Source: Photobacterium profundum
Lineage (GTDB): Bacteria; Pseudomonadota; Gammaproteobacteria; Enterobacterales; Vibrionaceae
Length of the DNA stretch: 64,000 bases
Direction of reading: 5' to 3'
Assembly: GCF_003026285.1 (NCBI RefSeq)
Contig: NZ_PYOD01000010.1
Location: 1 to 64,000, forward strand
Both the position numbers and the translations under genes were made by a program. Of this stretch, positions 10,113 to 19,057 are shown piece by piece; the stretch's first letter is position 1, and every line of letters begins with the position of its first letter. Below the pieces are notes generated by a model. The model made no database searches. It worked only from the letters and a program-made list of their open reading frames with translations, and was not told where the DNA came from.

Positions 10113-10209
10113 AATCAGGGTAAATGAGCACTGCCATTCTAAAATGGCTTGCTGTGATATATCATATGCGGCTGTTTGTTGAACCAGATGCACGAATACG
10201 AGGTGTATT

Positions 10210-11637
10210 ATCTTTAATCGAGTAGCCAGCTTTTGCCGTAAAGTACTGAATCGCGACAGTAGTACTCGCGATACCGAGGACCAACCCTTGCAAGTTTTTC
10301 AACGCCAAGAGCACGGCATTTCACGTAAAGATATCAGCGAAAATGCGCTGAAGGTACTTTATCGCCTGAATAAAGGAGGCTATGACGCCTATTTAGTCGG
10401 TGGTGGTGTACGTGATCTTTTATTACACAAACAACCTAAAGATTTTGATATTGCAACCAACGCAACCCCGGAAGAGATTAAAAGTCTATTCCGTAACTGC
10501 CGCCTGATTGGACGCCGTTTCCGTCTTGCGCACATTTTGTTTGGTCGTGATGTTATTGAAGTCGCTACTTTCCGAGGTCATCACTCTGATGCACCTGTGA
10601 AAGTAGAAATTAAAGATAAAGCCGATGCAAAGGGCAAACAGCAGATTTCATCAAAAAGCCAAGAAGGCATGTTGTTACGCGACAATGTCTACGGCACGAT
10701 AGATGAAGATGCTGAACGTCGTGATTTCACGATCAATGCCATGTACTACAGTGCTAAAGATTTCACGGTAACCGATTACGCGAATGGCGTAGAAGATCTC
10801 AATAATCGCATTGTGCGTTTAATGGGAGATCCAGAAACACGCTACCGTGAAGATCCAGTTCGTATGCTGCGTGCAGTACGCTTTGCCGCTAAATTAGACA
10901 TGACGATTGAAGAAAAAACCGCAGCGCCGATTGAAGAACTTGCACCATTGTTGCGAGATATTCCATCAGCACGCTTATTTGAAGAAAGTTTAAAGCTGCT
11001 TCAAGCGGGTCAAGGTCTAGCAACATACAAGCTGCTTCGTCAATACAATCTATTTCAACAGTTGTTCCCTATTCTTGCCGATCACTTTACTGAAGATCAC
11101 AGCAGCCAAACGGAACAAATGATTGAACACATTTTAGCAGCGACAGATAAGCGTATTGCAGAAGATAAACGTGTAAACCCTGCATTTATCTATGCCGCGA
11201 TGTTGTGGTACCCACTAACAACACGGGCAGAAGAAATATCTTTTGCTAGTGGTTTAGCATTTTATGATGCCTTTATGGTTGCCGCTAACGACATCTTAGA
11301 TGAACAAGTTCGCAGTATTGCCATTCCACGCCGTCATACCACGACAGTACGTGATATCTGGCAGCAACAAATTCGCTTTAGCCGTCGTTCTGGCAAGCGT
11401 GCATTCAAAATGATGGAACATCCTAAGTTCCGTGCAGCGTATGATTTCATGGAAATGCGTAGCCATTTTGAAGGCGATGATATTGTTGAGCTAACCAGCT
11501 GGTGGAATGAATTCCAAAATGCTGACCGCCCACTTCGCGGTAAGATGGTTCAAGAAATTAATGATGATGGAGGACGCCGCCCTCGTCGCCGCCGTCCACA
11601 ACGTCGTAAAAAGCCACAAGCAAAGTCATCATCATGA
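10210..11637 (+). CDS. pcnB: Poly(A) polymerase I, probably starting at a non-standard AUC/AUU codon
   Basis: A 475-residue enzyme that adds 3' poly(A) tails to RNA and so promotes decay. The nucleotidyltransferase core has [11 protein letters not shown] and the catalytic DFD ([11 protein letters not shown]), then the RNA-binding domain ([22 protein letters not shown] motif) and a basic Arg-rich tail. The first ordinary start in frame is TTG at 10288, but homology extends upstream: the frame from 10210 reads (M)[14 protein letters not shown], matching E. coli MFTRVANFCRKVLSR. No ATG, GTG or TTG exists between the in-frame stop at 10180 and 10288. GAGG (10200-10203) is 6 nt from ATC at 10210 and 3 nt from ATT at 10207, so ATC fits better. 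E. coli pcnB is known to start at AUU. The stop overlaps folK by 4 nt (ATGA). Confidence 0.9.
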   Translation: MFNRVASFCRKVLNRDSSTRDTEDQPLQVFQRQEHGISRKDISENALKVLYRLNKGGYDAYLVGGGVRDLLLHKQPKDFDIATNATPEEIKSLFRNCRLIGRRFRLAHILFGRDVIEVATFRGHHSDAPVKVEIKDKADAKGKQQISSKSQEGMLLRDNVYGTIDEDAERRDFTINAMYYSAKDFTVTDYANGVEDLNNRIVRLMGDPETRYREDPVRMLRAVRFAAKLDMTIEEKTAAPIEELAPLLRDIPSARLFEESLKLLQAGQGLATYKLLRQYNLFQQLFPILADHFTEDHSSQTEQMIEHILAATDKRIAEDKRVNPAFIYAAMLWYPLTTRAEEISFASGLAFYDAFMVAANDILDEQVRSIAIPRRHTTTVRDIWQQQIRFSRRSGKRAFKMMEHPKFRAAYDFMEMRSHFEGDDIVELTSWWNEFQNADRPLRGKMVQEINDDGGRRPRRRRPQRRKKPQAKSSS

Positions 11638-12119
11638 TCCGCTCTTATATCGCTATTGGCAGTAATCTGGGTGATCCCATTTCACAAGCAATGAGTGCTA
11701 TAAAAGCCCTAAAACAGATTCCGGCAATCACAGTGGTTGCCGAATCATCGCTGTACAGCAGTACCCCGATGGGTCCACAAAATCAACCGGATTATATTAA
11801 TGCTGTTGTTGCAATCGACACCACATTAACGCCGTTAGAGCTGCTGAACGCAACCCAAGCTATCGAGCTTGAGCATGGACGCGTCCGTAAAGATGAACGC
11901 TGGGGGCCAAGAACCTTGGATCTCGACATTATTCTTTATGGCGATCTGGAACATCACTGCGAACGGTTAACCGTTCCACATTATGGAATGAAAGTACGTG
12001 AATTTGTACTTTATCCACTTGCCGAAATTATCCCTGATTTGATTCTGCCTGATAGTACTGCGCTTTCGCAGTTATTGACGCAGGTAGACCGCAATGGCTT
12101 AGCTATCTGGCAAGCATAA
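11634..12119 (+). CDS. folK: 6-hydroxymethyl-7,8-dihydropterin pyrophosphokinase
   Basis: The 161-residue HPPK transfers pyrophosphate from ATP to hydroxymethyl-dihydropterin in folate synthesis. The typical start [10 protein letters not shown] and the metal and ATP-binding motif [15 protein letters not shown] are present. It is translationally coupled to pcnB by an ATGA overlap. panB follows after 27 nt, so pcnB-folK-panB-panC is probably one operon. Confidence 0.96.
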   Translation: MIRSYIAIGSNLGDPISQAMSAIKALKQIPAITVVAESSLYSSTPMGPQNQPDYINAVVAIDTTLTPLELLNATQAIELEHGRVRKDERWGPRTLDLDIILYGDLEHHCERLTVPHYGMKVREFVLYPLAEIIPDLILPDSTALSQLLTQVDRNGLAIWQA

Positions 12120-12146
12120 AACATTGATCAGGGTGAGGGAGAAGTT

Positions 12147-12941
12147 ATGAAAAAAATAACAATCAACGACCTGATGACATGGAAGAACGAAGGTCGTAAA
12201 TTTGCGTCGATCACAGCATATGACGCAAGTTTTGCTCAATTATTTGAGCAACAGGAAGTACCAGTAATGCTGGTTGGCGATTCATTGGGCATGGTTTTAC
12301 AAGGTAAACCTGACACCCTGCCAGTCAGTGTAAGTGATATTGCTTACCACACGCGATGTGTACGAGCTGGTAGCCCTAACTCTCTTTTAATGGCTGATAT
12401 GCCATTCATGAGCTACAGCACCCCAGAACAAGCGTGTGAGAGTGCTGCAGAGCTTATGCGAGCTGGTGCTAACATGGTAAAACTGGAAGGTGGAGCATGG
12501 TTAGCTGAAACCGTCACAAAGCTTACCGAGCGTGCCGTTCCGGTATGTGCTCACTTAGGCCTTACTCCACAATCTGTAAATATTTTTGGTGGGTACAAAG
12601 TTCAAGGTCGCGATTTTGATCACGCTGAACAGATGGTCAAAGATGCTATTTTATTGAAAAATGCTGGTGCTCAAATCATTTTGCTGGAATGCGTACCTGC
12701 AAGTCTTGCAGAGCGCATAACTAAAGCAGTTGAAGTACCTGTTATTGGGATTGGCGCTGGTAACGTAACAGATGGTCAGATCCTAGTGATGCACGACATG
12801 TTTGGTATATCTGCCAACTACATGCCGCGTTTTTCAAAAAATTATCTAGCTGAAACTGGCGACATGCGTACAGCTGTCAGCAAATACCTAGAAGAGGTTG
12901 AGGCCGGTACTTTCCCTGGACCCCAACACACCTTTGAGTAA
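12147..12941 (+). CDS. panB: 3-methyl-2-oxobutanoate hydroxymethyltransferase
   Basis: The 264-residue first enzyme of the pantoate branch, which transfers a hydroxymethyl group to alpha-ketoisovalerate. The (beta-alpha)8 family signatures [12 protein letters not shown] and MVKLEGG are present, as is [12 protein letters not shown] near the C-terminus. A strong ribosome-binding site (GAGGGAG, 12135-12141) precedes the ATG. It is directly followed by panC. panD is not in the operon. Confidence 0.97.
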   Translation: MKKITINDLMTWKNEGRKFASITAYDASFAQLFEQQEVPVMLVGDSLGMVLQGKPDTLPVSVSDIAYHTRCVRAGSPNSLLMADMPFMSYSTPEQACESAAELMRAGANMVKLEGGAWLAETVTKLTERAVPVCAHLGLTPQSVNIFGGYKVQGRDFDHAEQMVKDAILLKNAGAQIILLECVPASLAERITKAVEVPVIGIGAGNVTDGQILVMHDMFGISANYMPRFSKNYLAETGDMRTAVSKYLEEVEAGTFPGPQHTFE

Positions 12942-12951
12942 GGAATAAAAG

Positions 12952-13839
12952 ATGCAAACATTCGTCGAAACCGCCCTATTAAGAGAGCAGATTCGCGCAT
13001 TGCGTCGTGAAGGTCGTCGTATCGCTTTTGTTCCAACGATGGGCAATCTTCATGATGGTCATCTAACGTTAGTACGTAAAGCTCGTGAACATGCAGACAT
13101 TGTTGTTGTGAGTATTTTTGTTAACCCAATGCAGTTTGAAAAAGCTGACGACTTAACAAACTACCCGCGTACTTTAGACAATGATCTGGCGAAGTTGAAT
13201 AGCGAAGGGGTTGACCTTGTATTCACTCCAACACCTGAAGTTATGTACCCACAAGGTTTGGAACGTCAAACATTTGTTGAAGTACCAGGCTTATCGCAAA
13301 TGCTAGAAGGCGCATTGCGTCCAGGTCATTTCCGTGGTGTTGCAACGGTTGTAACCAAGCTATTCAATATGGTGCAACCTGATGTCGCTTGTTTTGGTGA
13401 GAAAGATTACCAACAGCTAGCACTATTGCGTCAAATGACACTCGACATGGCAATGGATATCGACATCATTGGTGTGCCAACCGTACGTGAAATGGACGGT
13501 TTAGCAATGAGTTCTCGTAATGGTTACCTAACGGTTGACGAACGTCAACGTGCCCCAGTTTTAGCACGCACAATGCGTTGGGTGAGCAGCCAAATGCGCG
13601 GTGGTCGTACGGATTATTCTGAAATTATCGTTGATGCCAATGATCAGCTTCGTGCTGCGGGGCTTCAACCTGATGAAAGCTACATTCGTGATGCAGTAAC
13701 GCTACAAGCGGTATCAGAAGAAACCCAGCAAGCGGTCATTCTGATGTCAGCACAGCTTGGTAAAGCCCGCTTAATCGATAATCAAGTAGTTGAACTGACC
13801 CAACCAGCAGCGCCTGTAGCAGAAGCGTCTGAGTCATAA
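12952..13839 (+). CDS. panC: Pantothenate synthetase
   Basis: A 295-residue ligase that joins pantoate and beta-alanine using ATP. It has the HIGH-like motif [11 protein letters not shown], the [10 protein letters not shown] segment and a KMSKS-like region around [14 protein letters not shown] precedes the start by 7 nt. panC is last in the operon and a terminator follows at 13876. The absence of panD beside it is normal for vibrios, where beta-alanine can come from another decarboxylase (PanP in Vibrio fischeri). Confidence 0.97.
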   Translation: MQTFVETALLREQIRALRREGRRIAFVPTMGNLHDGHLTLVRKAREHADIVVVSIFVNPMQFEKADDLTNYPRTLDNDLAKLNSEGVDLVFTPTPEVMYPQGLERQTFVEVPGLSQMLEGALRPGHFRGVATVVTKLFNMVQPDVACFGEKDYQQLALLRQMTLDMAMDIDIIGVPTVREMDGLAMSSRNGYLTVDERQRAPVLARTMRWVSSQMRGGRTDYSEIIVDANDQLRAAGLQPDESYIRDAVTLQAVSEETQQAVILMSAQLGKARLIDNQVVELTQPAAPVAEASES

Positions 13840-13875
13840 TAGACAACTCGCTTAGCACGACAGATAACACTGTTT

Positions 13876-13914
13876 AAAAAAGGCCGAATATCGAAAGATA
13901 ATCGGCCTTTTTGT
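13876..13914. terminator. Bidirectional terminator between panC and yadH
   Basis: The stem AGGCCGA (13881-13887) / TCGGCCT (13902-13908) is flanked by A6 and T5, so it can act in both directions between these convergent genes. Confidence 0.9.
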
Positions 13915-13942
13915 TACCACTAGTTAGCTTCAAATTTTCATC

Positions 13943-14713
13943 TTACGAACGCAAGCCAATACCGCGAGAAATCAGATAGTAAGCAATCGAATATAAGAAA
14001 AGAATAAATCCAGTCAGTACCCCAAATGATGTCACAATACCCACATCAGACACCCCTAAAAAGCCGTAGCGGAATGCATTCACCATATAAACAATAGGGT
14101 TCAACTTTGACACACCCTGCCAAAACTCAGGCAATAAGTTGATCGAGTAAAATACCCCACCAAGGTAGGTCAATGGGGTTAGAATAAAGGTTGGAATAAT
14201 ACTAATATCATCAAATGTGCGGGCAAACACCGCATTAATCAATCCGCCAAGTGAGAACACAATCGAGGTCATCAAGATCGTAGCAATTATTACCCCTAAA
14301 TGAGCAATACTGAGGTCAACAAAAAACAGCGATACCACGCTAACAATGAAACCAACCCCTAAACCACGCAATACACCACCACCGACATAGCCAGCAATAA
14401 TGATGTAATTAGGGACTGGTGCCACGAGTAATTCTTCAATGTTGTGCTGGAATTTAGCACTGAAAAAAGATGAAGCTACGTTGGAATATGAATTGGTGAT
14501 CACTGACATCATGATCAGACCCGGTACGATATATTCCATGTAACTAAAACCGTTCATTTCACCAATTCGGCTACCAATTAGGTTGCCAAAAATAATGAAA
14601 TACAAGGTCATCGTGATAGCAGGTGGCACCAAGGTTTGCACCCAAATACGAGTAAAGCGGTGAATTTCTTTGGTGATCAGGCTTTTAAAAGCGATCCAAA
14701 ATTGGTGGTTCAT
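13943..14713 (-). CDS. yadH: ABC-2 type transporter permease (YadH)
   Basis: A 256-residue inner-membrane permease with about six hydrophobic segments (for example around residues 25-50, 60-80 and 105-135) and the ABC-2 family layout. It pairs with the ATPase YadG, whose stop overlaps its start by 4 nt (ATGA). The substrate of YadGH is not established; related exporters handle drugs or polysaccharides. The order yadH-yadG / can / hpt is the same as in E. coli. Confidence 0.92.
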   Translation of the reverse strand: MNHQFWIAFKSLITKEIHRFTRIWVQTLVPPAITMTLYFIIFGNLIGSRIGEMNGFSYMEYIVPGLIMMSVITNSYSNVASSFFSAKFQHNIEELLVAPVPNYIIIAGYVGGGVLRGLGVGFIVSVVSLFFVDLSIAHLGVIIATILMTSIVFSLGGLINAVFARTFDDISIIPTFILTPLTYLGGVFYSINLLPEFWQGVSKLNPIVYMVNAFRYGFLGVSDVGIVTSFGVLTGFILFLYSIAYYLISRGIGLRS

Positions 14714-15648
14714 GCTTGTGCCTCTTTGTTTGATGATGCTTGACTCTGTGCAATTAGCGTCACAAACAATTCTTCTAAACGGTTCGATTTATTGCGCATC
14801 GACATTACGTCAATCCCTTGCGCAGTCAAAGCGGTAAAAATCGTATTCAGCCCTTTGTCCTTTTCAATATCGACTTCTAGGGTATGGTTATCAGGCAAAC
14901 GCCAATTTAAGCCGTCAAGCTTCGGTTTATTACCATTAAGCTTAATATCCAAAATAAAGGTTTCGACTTCTAGCTTACCGAGTAACGCTTTCATGCTGGT
15001 GCATTCCACTAACTCGCCGTGGTTAATGATACCGATATTACGGCACAGCATTTCTGCTTCTTCTAAATAGTGGGTGGTCAGAATAATCGTGACACCCTGA
15101 CGATTAATTTCACGTAGAAATGTCCACATAGAACGACGTAACTCGATGTCGACACCAGCTGTTGGCTCATCAAGAATAAGCAGCTTAGGTTCATGCATCA
15201 ATGCACGAGCAATCATTAAACGACGCTTCATACCACCAGAAAGATTACGCGCACGTTCATTGCGCTTTCCCCATAGGTCGAGCTGACTGAGGTACTTTTT
15301 AGCACGCTCTCGTGCCAACGGTTTATCAACGCCATAATAACCGGCTTGGTTAACAACAATCTGCTCAACGGTTTCAAATGGATTAAAGTTAAACTCTTGT
15401 GGTACTAACCCCAATTGATTTTTCGCTTTAACAAGATCTGAGTCAATATCGTAACCAAATACCTTTACCGACCCCGAAGTCTTGTTAACTAATGAACTTA
15501 TTACACCTATTGTTGTTGACTTACCTGCACCATTTGGGCCTAGTAATGCAAAGAAGTCTCCTTCTTCGACAGATAAGCTCATGTTTTTAATAGCTTCAAC
15601 GCCACCCTTATAGGTTTTACTTAAATTTTTGATTTCCAGTGCGTTCAT
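14710..15648 (-). CDS. yadG: ABC transporter ATP-binding protein (YadG)
   Basis: This 312-residue exporter ATPase has Walker A GPNGAGKST, the signature LSGGMKRRL, Walker B LLILDEPTAGVD and the switch His in TTHYLEEAE. It is very similar to E. coli YadG over its whole length. The frame can begin at a TTG at 15657, but the ATG at 15648 (MNALEIKNLSK) matches the family start, so I use it. It is coupled to yadH, its permease. Confidence 0.94.
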   Translation of the reverse strand: MNALEIKNLSKTYKGGVEAIKNMSLSVEEGDFFALLGPNGAGKSTTIGVISSLVNKTSGSVKVFGYDIDSDLVKAKNQLGLVPQEFNFNPFETVEQIVVNQAGYYGVDKPLARERAKKYLSQLDLWGKRNERARNLSGGMKRRLMIARALMHEPKLLILDEPTAGVDIELRRSMWTFLREINRQGVTIILTTHYLEEAEMLCRNIGIINHGELVECTSMKALLGKLEVETFILDIKLNGNKPKLDGLNWRLPDNHTLEVDIEKDKGLNTIFTALTAQGIDVMSMRNKSNRLEELFVTLIAQSQASSNKEAQA

Positions 15649-15775
15649 AAAATACAATCTTAATGTTAGAAATTTTCATCAAATGTCACTAGTTTTCACA
15701 AAAAGAGTAACTAATCCGATTTGCTATTAGTCCAGCTTGTGTATAGTAGAGGACATATTAAATAAAGGCATTATC

Positions 15776-16432
15776 ATGGCAGATATTAAGCAGTTATTCG
15801 CAAACAATCTCTCTTGGTCGGAGAACATCAAGGAAGATAAACCCGAATTTTTTTCTCATCTCGCAGAATCACAACAACCACAATATCTATGGATTGGCTG
15901 TTCCGATAGTCGAGTACCCGCAGAGCGCCTTACTGGGCTAGACTCGGGCGAGCTATTTGTTCACCGAAATGTGGCGAACCAAGTCATTCACACTGACTTA
16001 AATTGTCTTTCTGTTATTCAATATGCTGTTGATGTGCTCAAGGTCAAACACATCATCGTTTGTGGGCACTATGGATGCGGTGGTGTTACCGCAGCGATTG
16101 AGAACCCTCCCCTCGGCCTGATTAATAACTGGTTATTGCACATCCGCGATTTGTACCTAAAGCATCGCAGTGACCTTGGTACACTAGCTCGTGAAGATTG
16201 GGACAACAAGCTGTGCGAAATCAATGTTGCCTCTCAGGTCTATAACCTTGGTAACTCAACAGTCATGCAACAAGCTTGGGAACGTGGTCAACAAGTGAAA
16301 ATCCATGGCTGGATTTACGGTATTGATAATGGCGTATTACGCGATTTAGGCGTAACTGCAACCAGTCGCGAATCTTTAGAGGTAGCTTATCAAGCCGCAA
16401 TGTCTGCAATTCTACCACCAAAAGAATTGTAA
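15776..16432 (+). CDS. can: Beta-class carbonic anhydrase
   Basis: The 218-residue zinc enzyme interconverts CO2 and bicarbonate in the cytosol. The zinc ligands and gating pair fall at the same numbers as in E. coli Can: C42, D44 with R46 ([10 protein letters not shown]), H98 and C101 (CGHYGCGG). The frame begins at 15737, but the ATG at 15776 is preceded by AAAGG (15764-15768) and gives MADIKQLF, the family start. It is divergent from yadG. Confidence 0.96.
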   Translation: MADIKQLFANNLSWSENIKEDKPEFFSHLAESQQPQYLWIGCSDSRVPAERLTGLDSGELFVHRNVANQVIHTDLNCLSVIQYAVDVLKVKHIIVCGHYGCGGVTAAIENPPLGLINNWLLHIRDLYLKHRSDLGTLAREDWDNKLCEINVASQVYNLGNSTVMQQAWERGQQVKIHGWIYGIDNGVLRDLGVTATSRESLEVAYQAAMSAILPPKEL

Positions 16433-16463
16433 TTTTTCATTGTACGTACTAAAAACAGAATAT

Positions 16464-16499
16464 AAAAAAAGCGACTACTCAATGAGCAGTCGCTTTTTT
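16464..16499. terminator. Bidirectional terminator between can and hpt
   Basis: The stem GCGACTACTC / GAGCAGTCGC (one mismatch) is preceded by A7 and followed by T6 between convergent genes. Confidence 0.9.
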
Positions 16500-16549
16500 G
16501 TATTCTATTTGTCACGCACAAGACTCTTACACCATTTGGATAATGGGTA

Positions 16550-17083
16550 TTAGTCTTCTAGTGGTACCACTTTACCGATAAAAGGTAAGTGACGGTATTT
16601 TTGTGCGTAATCGATGCCTACACCGACAACAAACTCATCAGGAATCACAAAACCATACCAATCAACGTTTACATTGACTTCACGGCGTTCTGGCTTATCC
16701 AATAATGTACAAATACGGATAGAATTGGGTTCACGCAGAGATAAGATTTCACACACTTTATTTAGCGTATTACCAGTATCGATAATATCTTCAACGAGCA
16801 GGACATCTTTACCTTTAATGTCGTCATCCAGATCTTTTAGGATACGTACATCACGGTTACTTTCCATTGTATTGCCGTAACTTGATGCAGTCATGAAGTC
16901 AACTTCATGAGGAAGGTCAATTGCACGTGCTAAATCAGCCATAAAGACAAAAGAACCACGCAACAAGCCAACCATAACAAGGTTCTCTGATCCCTTGTAA
17001 CATTCAGTAATTTGCTTTCCTAGCTCTTTTACTCGTGCCTGAACATCCTGCTCAGAAATTAATACTTCAACTGTATGTTTCAT
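16550..17083 (-). CDS. hpt: Hypoxanthine phosphoribosyltransferase
   Basis: The 177-residue purine-salvage enzyme makes IMP (and GMP) from the free base and PRPP. The PRPP-binding motif [14 protein letters not shown] is present, as are the loop SYG and the C-terminal [10 protein letters not shown]. The open frame extends 18 codons further, but the ATG at 17083 ([12 protein letters not shown]) has GGAG 6 nt upstream and matches E. coli, so I use it. It is divergent from litR, as hpt is from hapR in vibrios. Confidence 0.95.
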   Translation of the reverse strand: MKHTVEVLISEQDVQARVKELGKQITECYKGSENLVMVGLLRGSFVFMADLARAIDLPHEVDFMTASSYGNTMESNRDVRILKDLDDDIKGKDVLLVEDIIDTGNTLNKVCEILSLREPNSIRICTLLDKPERREVNVNVDWYGFVIPDEFVVGVGIDYAQKYRHLPFIGKVVPLED

Positions 17084-17291
17084 CTTATTCTCCATCAGTA
17101 CGACCGCATCAGCCGCCTGCAGGCTATCTAATACCAAAGAAGGCTCATTCTATCATTCATTGATGCTAATAGTTATTTTATCGATAGTGTCAATTATACG
17201 ACACACTTAAATTAAGTTGGGTTTGAATACGCTTTGTTGCTGATGTAGAGTTAGTCATACAAAACAAATACATAATACTTATAAATACTTA

Positions 17292-17299
17292 TGGCTAGG
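17292..17299 (+). promoter_or_regulatory. Candidate Qrr small-RNA pairing site in the litR leader
   Basis: TGGCTAGG lies just before the litR start and overlaps its Shine-Dalgarno-like AGGG. From memory, Vibrio Qrr RNAs carry the conserved stretch CACCTAGCCAACTG, and CCTAGCCA is the exact complement of this 8-mer. Qrr RNAs are known to block translation of luxR/hapR by pairing at this place. The match is short, so this is a candidate. Confidence 0.55.
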
Positions 17300-17311
17300 G
17301 ATCACGTGCTC

Positions 17312-17920
17312 ATGGATACGATCGTAAAAAAAACGCGTACTCGTCTTTCACCTGAAAAAAGAAAACAACAGCTTCTCGATTTTGCTTTAGATGTATTTGC
17401 TCGCCGCGGAATAGGCCGAGCAGGACATGCAGATATTGCTGAAATGGCCAATGTGTCAGTGGCCACCGTCTTCAATTACTTTCCAACCCGTGAAGCATTG
17501 GTTGAAGAAGTATTGCTCCAAGTTGAAAACCGTTTTAGCCTTCTACTGTCAGAATGCTTAGATGAGCAAGATAAAACGTTACATGCCCGTCTACGCTGCA
17601 TTTCACACACTCTTATCGATGCGGTTATCGAACAACAAGACTGGTTAAAAGTATGGTTTGAATGGAGCACATCTGTTCGAGACGATATTTGGCCACAGTT
17701 TATTAGTGGTAATAAAAAAAGTCTGAAGCGCATTGCGGTAGCATTTGAGCAAGGCAAAGAAAATAATGAAATTGATAGTGATAATTCATCTGATGATTTA
17801 GCTCACCTGCTACACGGCCTATGCTACATCTTATACTTGCAGACGAACTTACACCCAGATCAAGACCGAATGCGCGAGCAAGCAGAACGCTATATCAGCA
17901 CTCTGTACCTTGCTAAGTAA
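17312..17920 (+). CDS. litR: TetR-family quorum-sensing master regulator, LuxR/HapR/LitR type
   Basis: A 202-residue DNA-binding protein. The N-terminal segment (RTRLSPEKRKQQLLDFAL) and HTH (GHADIAEMANVSVATVFNYF) are almost the same as those of V. cholerae HapR. The C-terminal domain keeps WLKVWFEWS and LLHGLCYILYLQ. Family members control bioluminescence, biofilm, protease and competence genes at high cell density. The frame is open from an ATG at 17291, but the ATG at 17312 (MDTIVKKTRTRLS) aligns with HapR and leaves the upstream bases as a leader with a likely Qrr site. The name litR follows usage in Photobacterium and Aliivibrio; luxR or hapR would be equivalent. It lies between hpt and fbpC. 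Confidence 0.92.
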   Translation: MDTIVKKTRTRLSPEKRKQQLLDFALDVFARRGIGRAGHADIAEMANVSVATVFNYFPTREALVEEVLLQVENRFSLLLSECLDEQDKTLHARLRCISHTLIDAVIEQQDWLKVWFEWSTSVRDDIWPQFISGNKKSLKRIAVAFEQGKENNEIDSDNSSDDLAHLLHGLCYILYLQTNLHPDQDRMREQAERYISTLYLAK

Positions 17921-17935
17921 GTCTAGATTTATAGA

Positions 17936-17967
17936 CAAAAAAAGGTCAGCTCCAGCTGACCTTTTTT
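17936..17967. terminator. Bidirectional terminator between litR and fbpC
   Basis: The stem AAGGTCAGCT / AGCTGACCTT has a 2-nt loop centre (CC), with A7 before and T6 after, between convergent genes. Confidence 0.92.
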
Positions 17968-18016
17968 ATCAAATAAACATTTATTATTACGATAATTTAG
18001 CGTTAATTTTGACGTT

Positions 18017-19057
18017 CTAACTCGCGTTGGCAAAAACTACAGGCTCATGCGGCTCTACATTGATCGCCACTTTATCACCAATATTCAATATTAAATGTGA
18101 GTTGACCACTAATGAATGCCCCTGATACTTCACGGTATAACGGCAGTTATCGCCCATAAACTGTTGCTCTACGATGACCCCGCCTCCATCAACTTGAGGC
18201 TGAACATGTAAATTCTGAGGGCGTAATAACCATTCAACATTATCGTCTTGCCGATAAGTAAGTTCAGAACTAAATTCAATGTCGCCAAATGGTGTAAATA
18301 GATGCTTGTCGTTTTTCACTGTCGCCGGAAGGTAAGAACCCGTACCTAAAAACTCTGCAACAAAACGACTGCTTGGGCGATAATAGAGATCTGTCGCGGT
18401 GCCAAATTGCTCAATAATACCGTTATTCATAACAGCAAGACGATCAGCAAACGCGAAAGCCTCTTCTCTACTGTGAGTAACAAAAATCGCAGTAACGCCC
18501 TGCGCTTTAAAAATACGACGAATTTCTTTAATCAAACCGTGACGTACTTGAGTATCAATATTCGAGAACGGTTCATCTAATAAAATTAAATCAGGCTCAC
18601 AAGCTAATGCGCGTGCAATAGCAACTCGTTGCTGCTGCCCACCCGATAACTGATGTGGATAGCGATCATCAAGTTTAGTGAGGTGAACAAGCTCTAACAT
18701 TTCCTGAATTTTGGCCAGAATGCGGGTTTTATCCCAATTTTTCAAGCCAAAAGCAATGTTCTCAGCCACAGTGAGGTGTGGGAATAATGCATAGTCTTGA
18801 AAGATCATGCCGATATTACGCTTTTCGGGGGGTAACCAAGTCGTTTCATCCACCACAACACGACCATTAATCGTCATGCCGCCGCTCTCTAATGGCAACA
18901 GACCTGCAATCGCTTTAAGTAAGGTTGTTTTACCGCAGCCACTCGCACCAAGCAAACAGACAATTTCGTTATCTTCAACAGGCAATGAGAGGTTCTGTAA
19001 TACCGGCTGGCCGTTATAACGGCACGTTAAATTAGTAACGGATAATGCACTACTCAT
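18017..19057 (-). CDS. fbpC: Fe(3+) ABC transporter ATP-binding protein
   Basis: A 346-residue importer ATPase of the iron/putrescine-type family. It has Walker A GASGCGKTT (35-43), the signature LSGGQQQRVAIARAL, Walker B LILLDEPFSNID and the switch THSREEAFAFADR. A C-terminal regulatory OB domain of about 100 residues follows. It is the last gene of fbpABC; its start overlaps the fbpB stop by 1 nt (TGATG), so translation is coupled. Its role is to energise ferric iron uptake across the inner membrane. Confidence 0.95.
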   Translation of the reverse strand: MSSALSVTNLTCRYNGQPVLQNLSLPVEDNEIVCLLGASGCGKTTLLKAIAGLLPLESGGMTINGRVVVDETTWLPPEKRNIGMIFQDYALFPHLTVAENIAFGLKNWDKTRILAKIQEMLELVHLTKLDDRYPHQLSGGQQQRVAIARALACEPDLILLDEPFSNIDTQVRHGLIKEIRRIFKAQGVTAIFVTHSREEAFAFADRLAVMNNGIIEQFGTATDLYYRPSSRFVAEFLGTGSYLPATVKNDKHLFTPFGDIEFSSELTYRQDDNVEWLLRPQNLHVQPQVDGGGVIVEQQFMGDNCRYTVKYQGHSLVVNSHLILNIGDKVAINVEPHEPVVFANAS

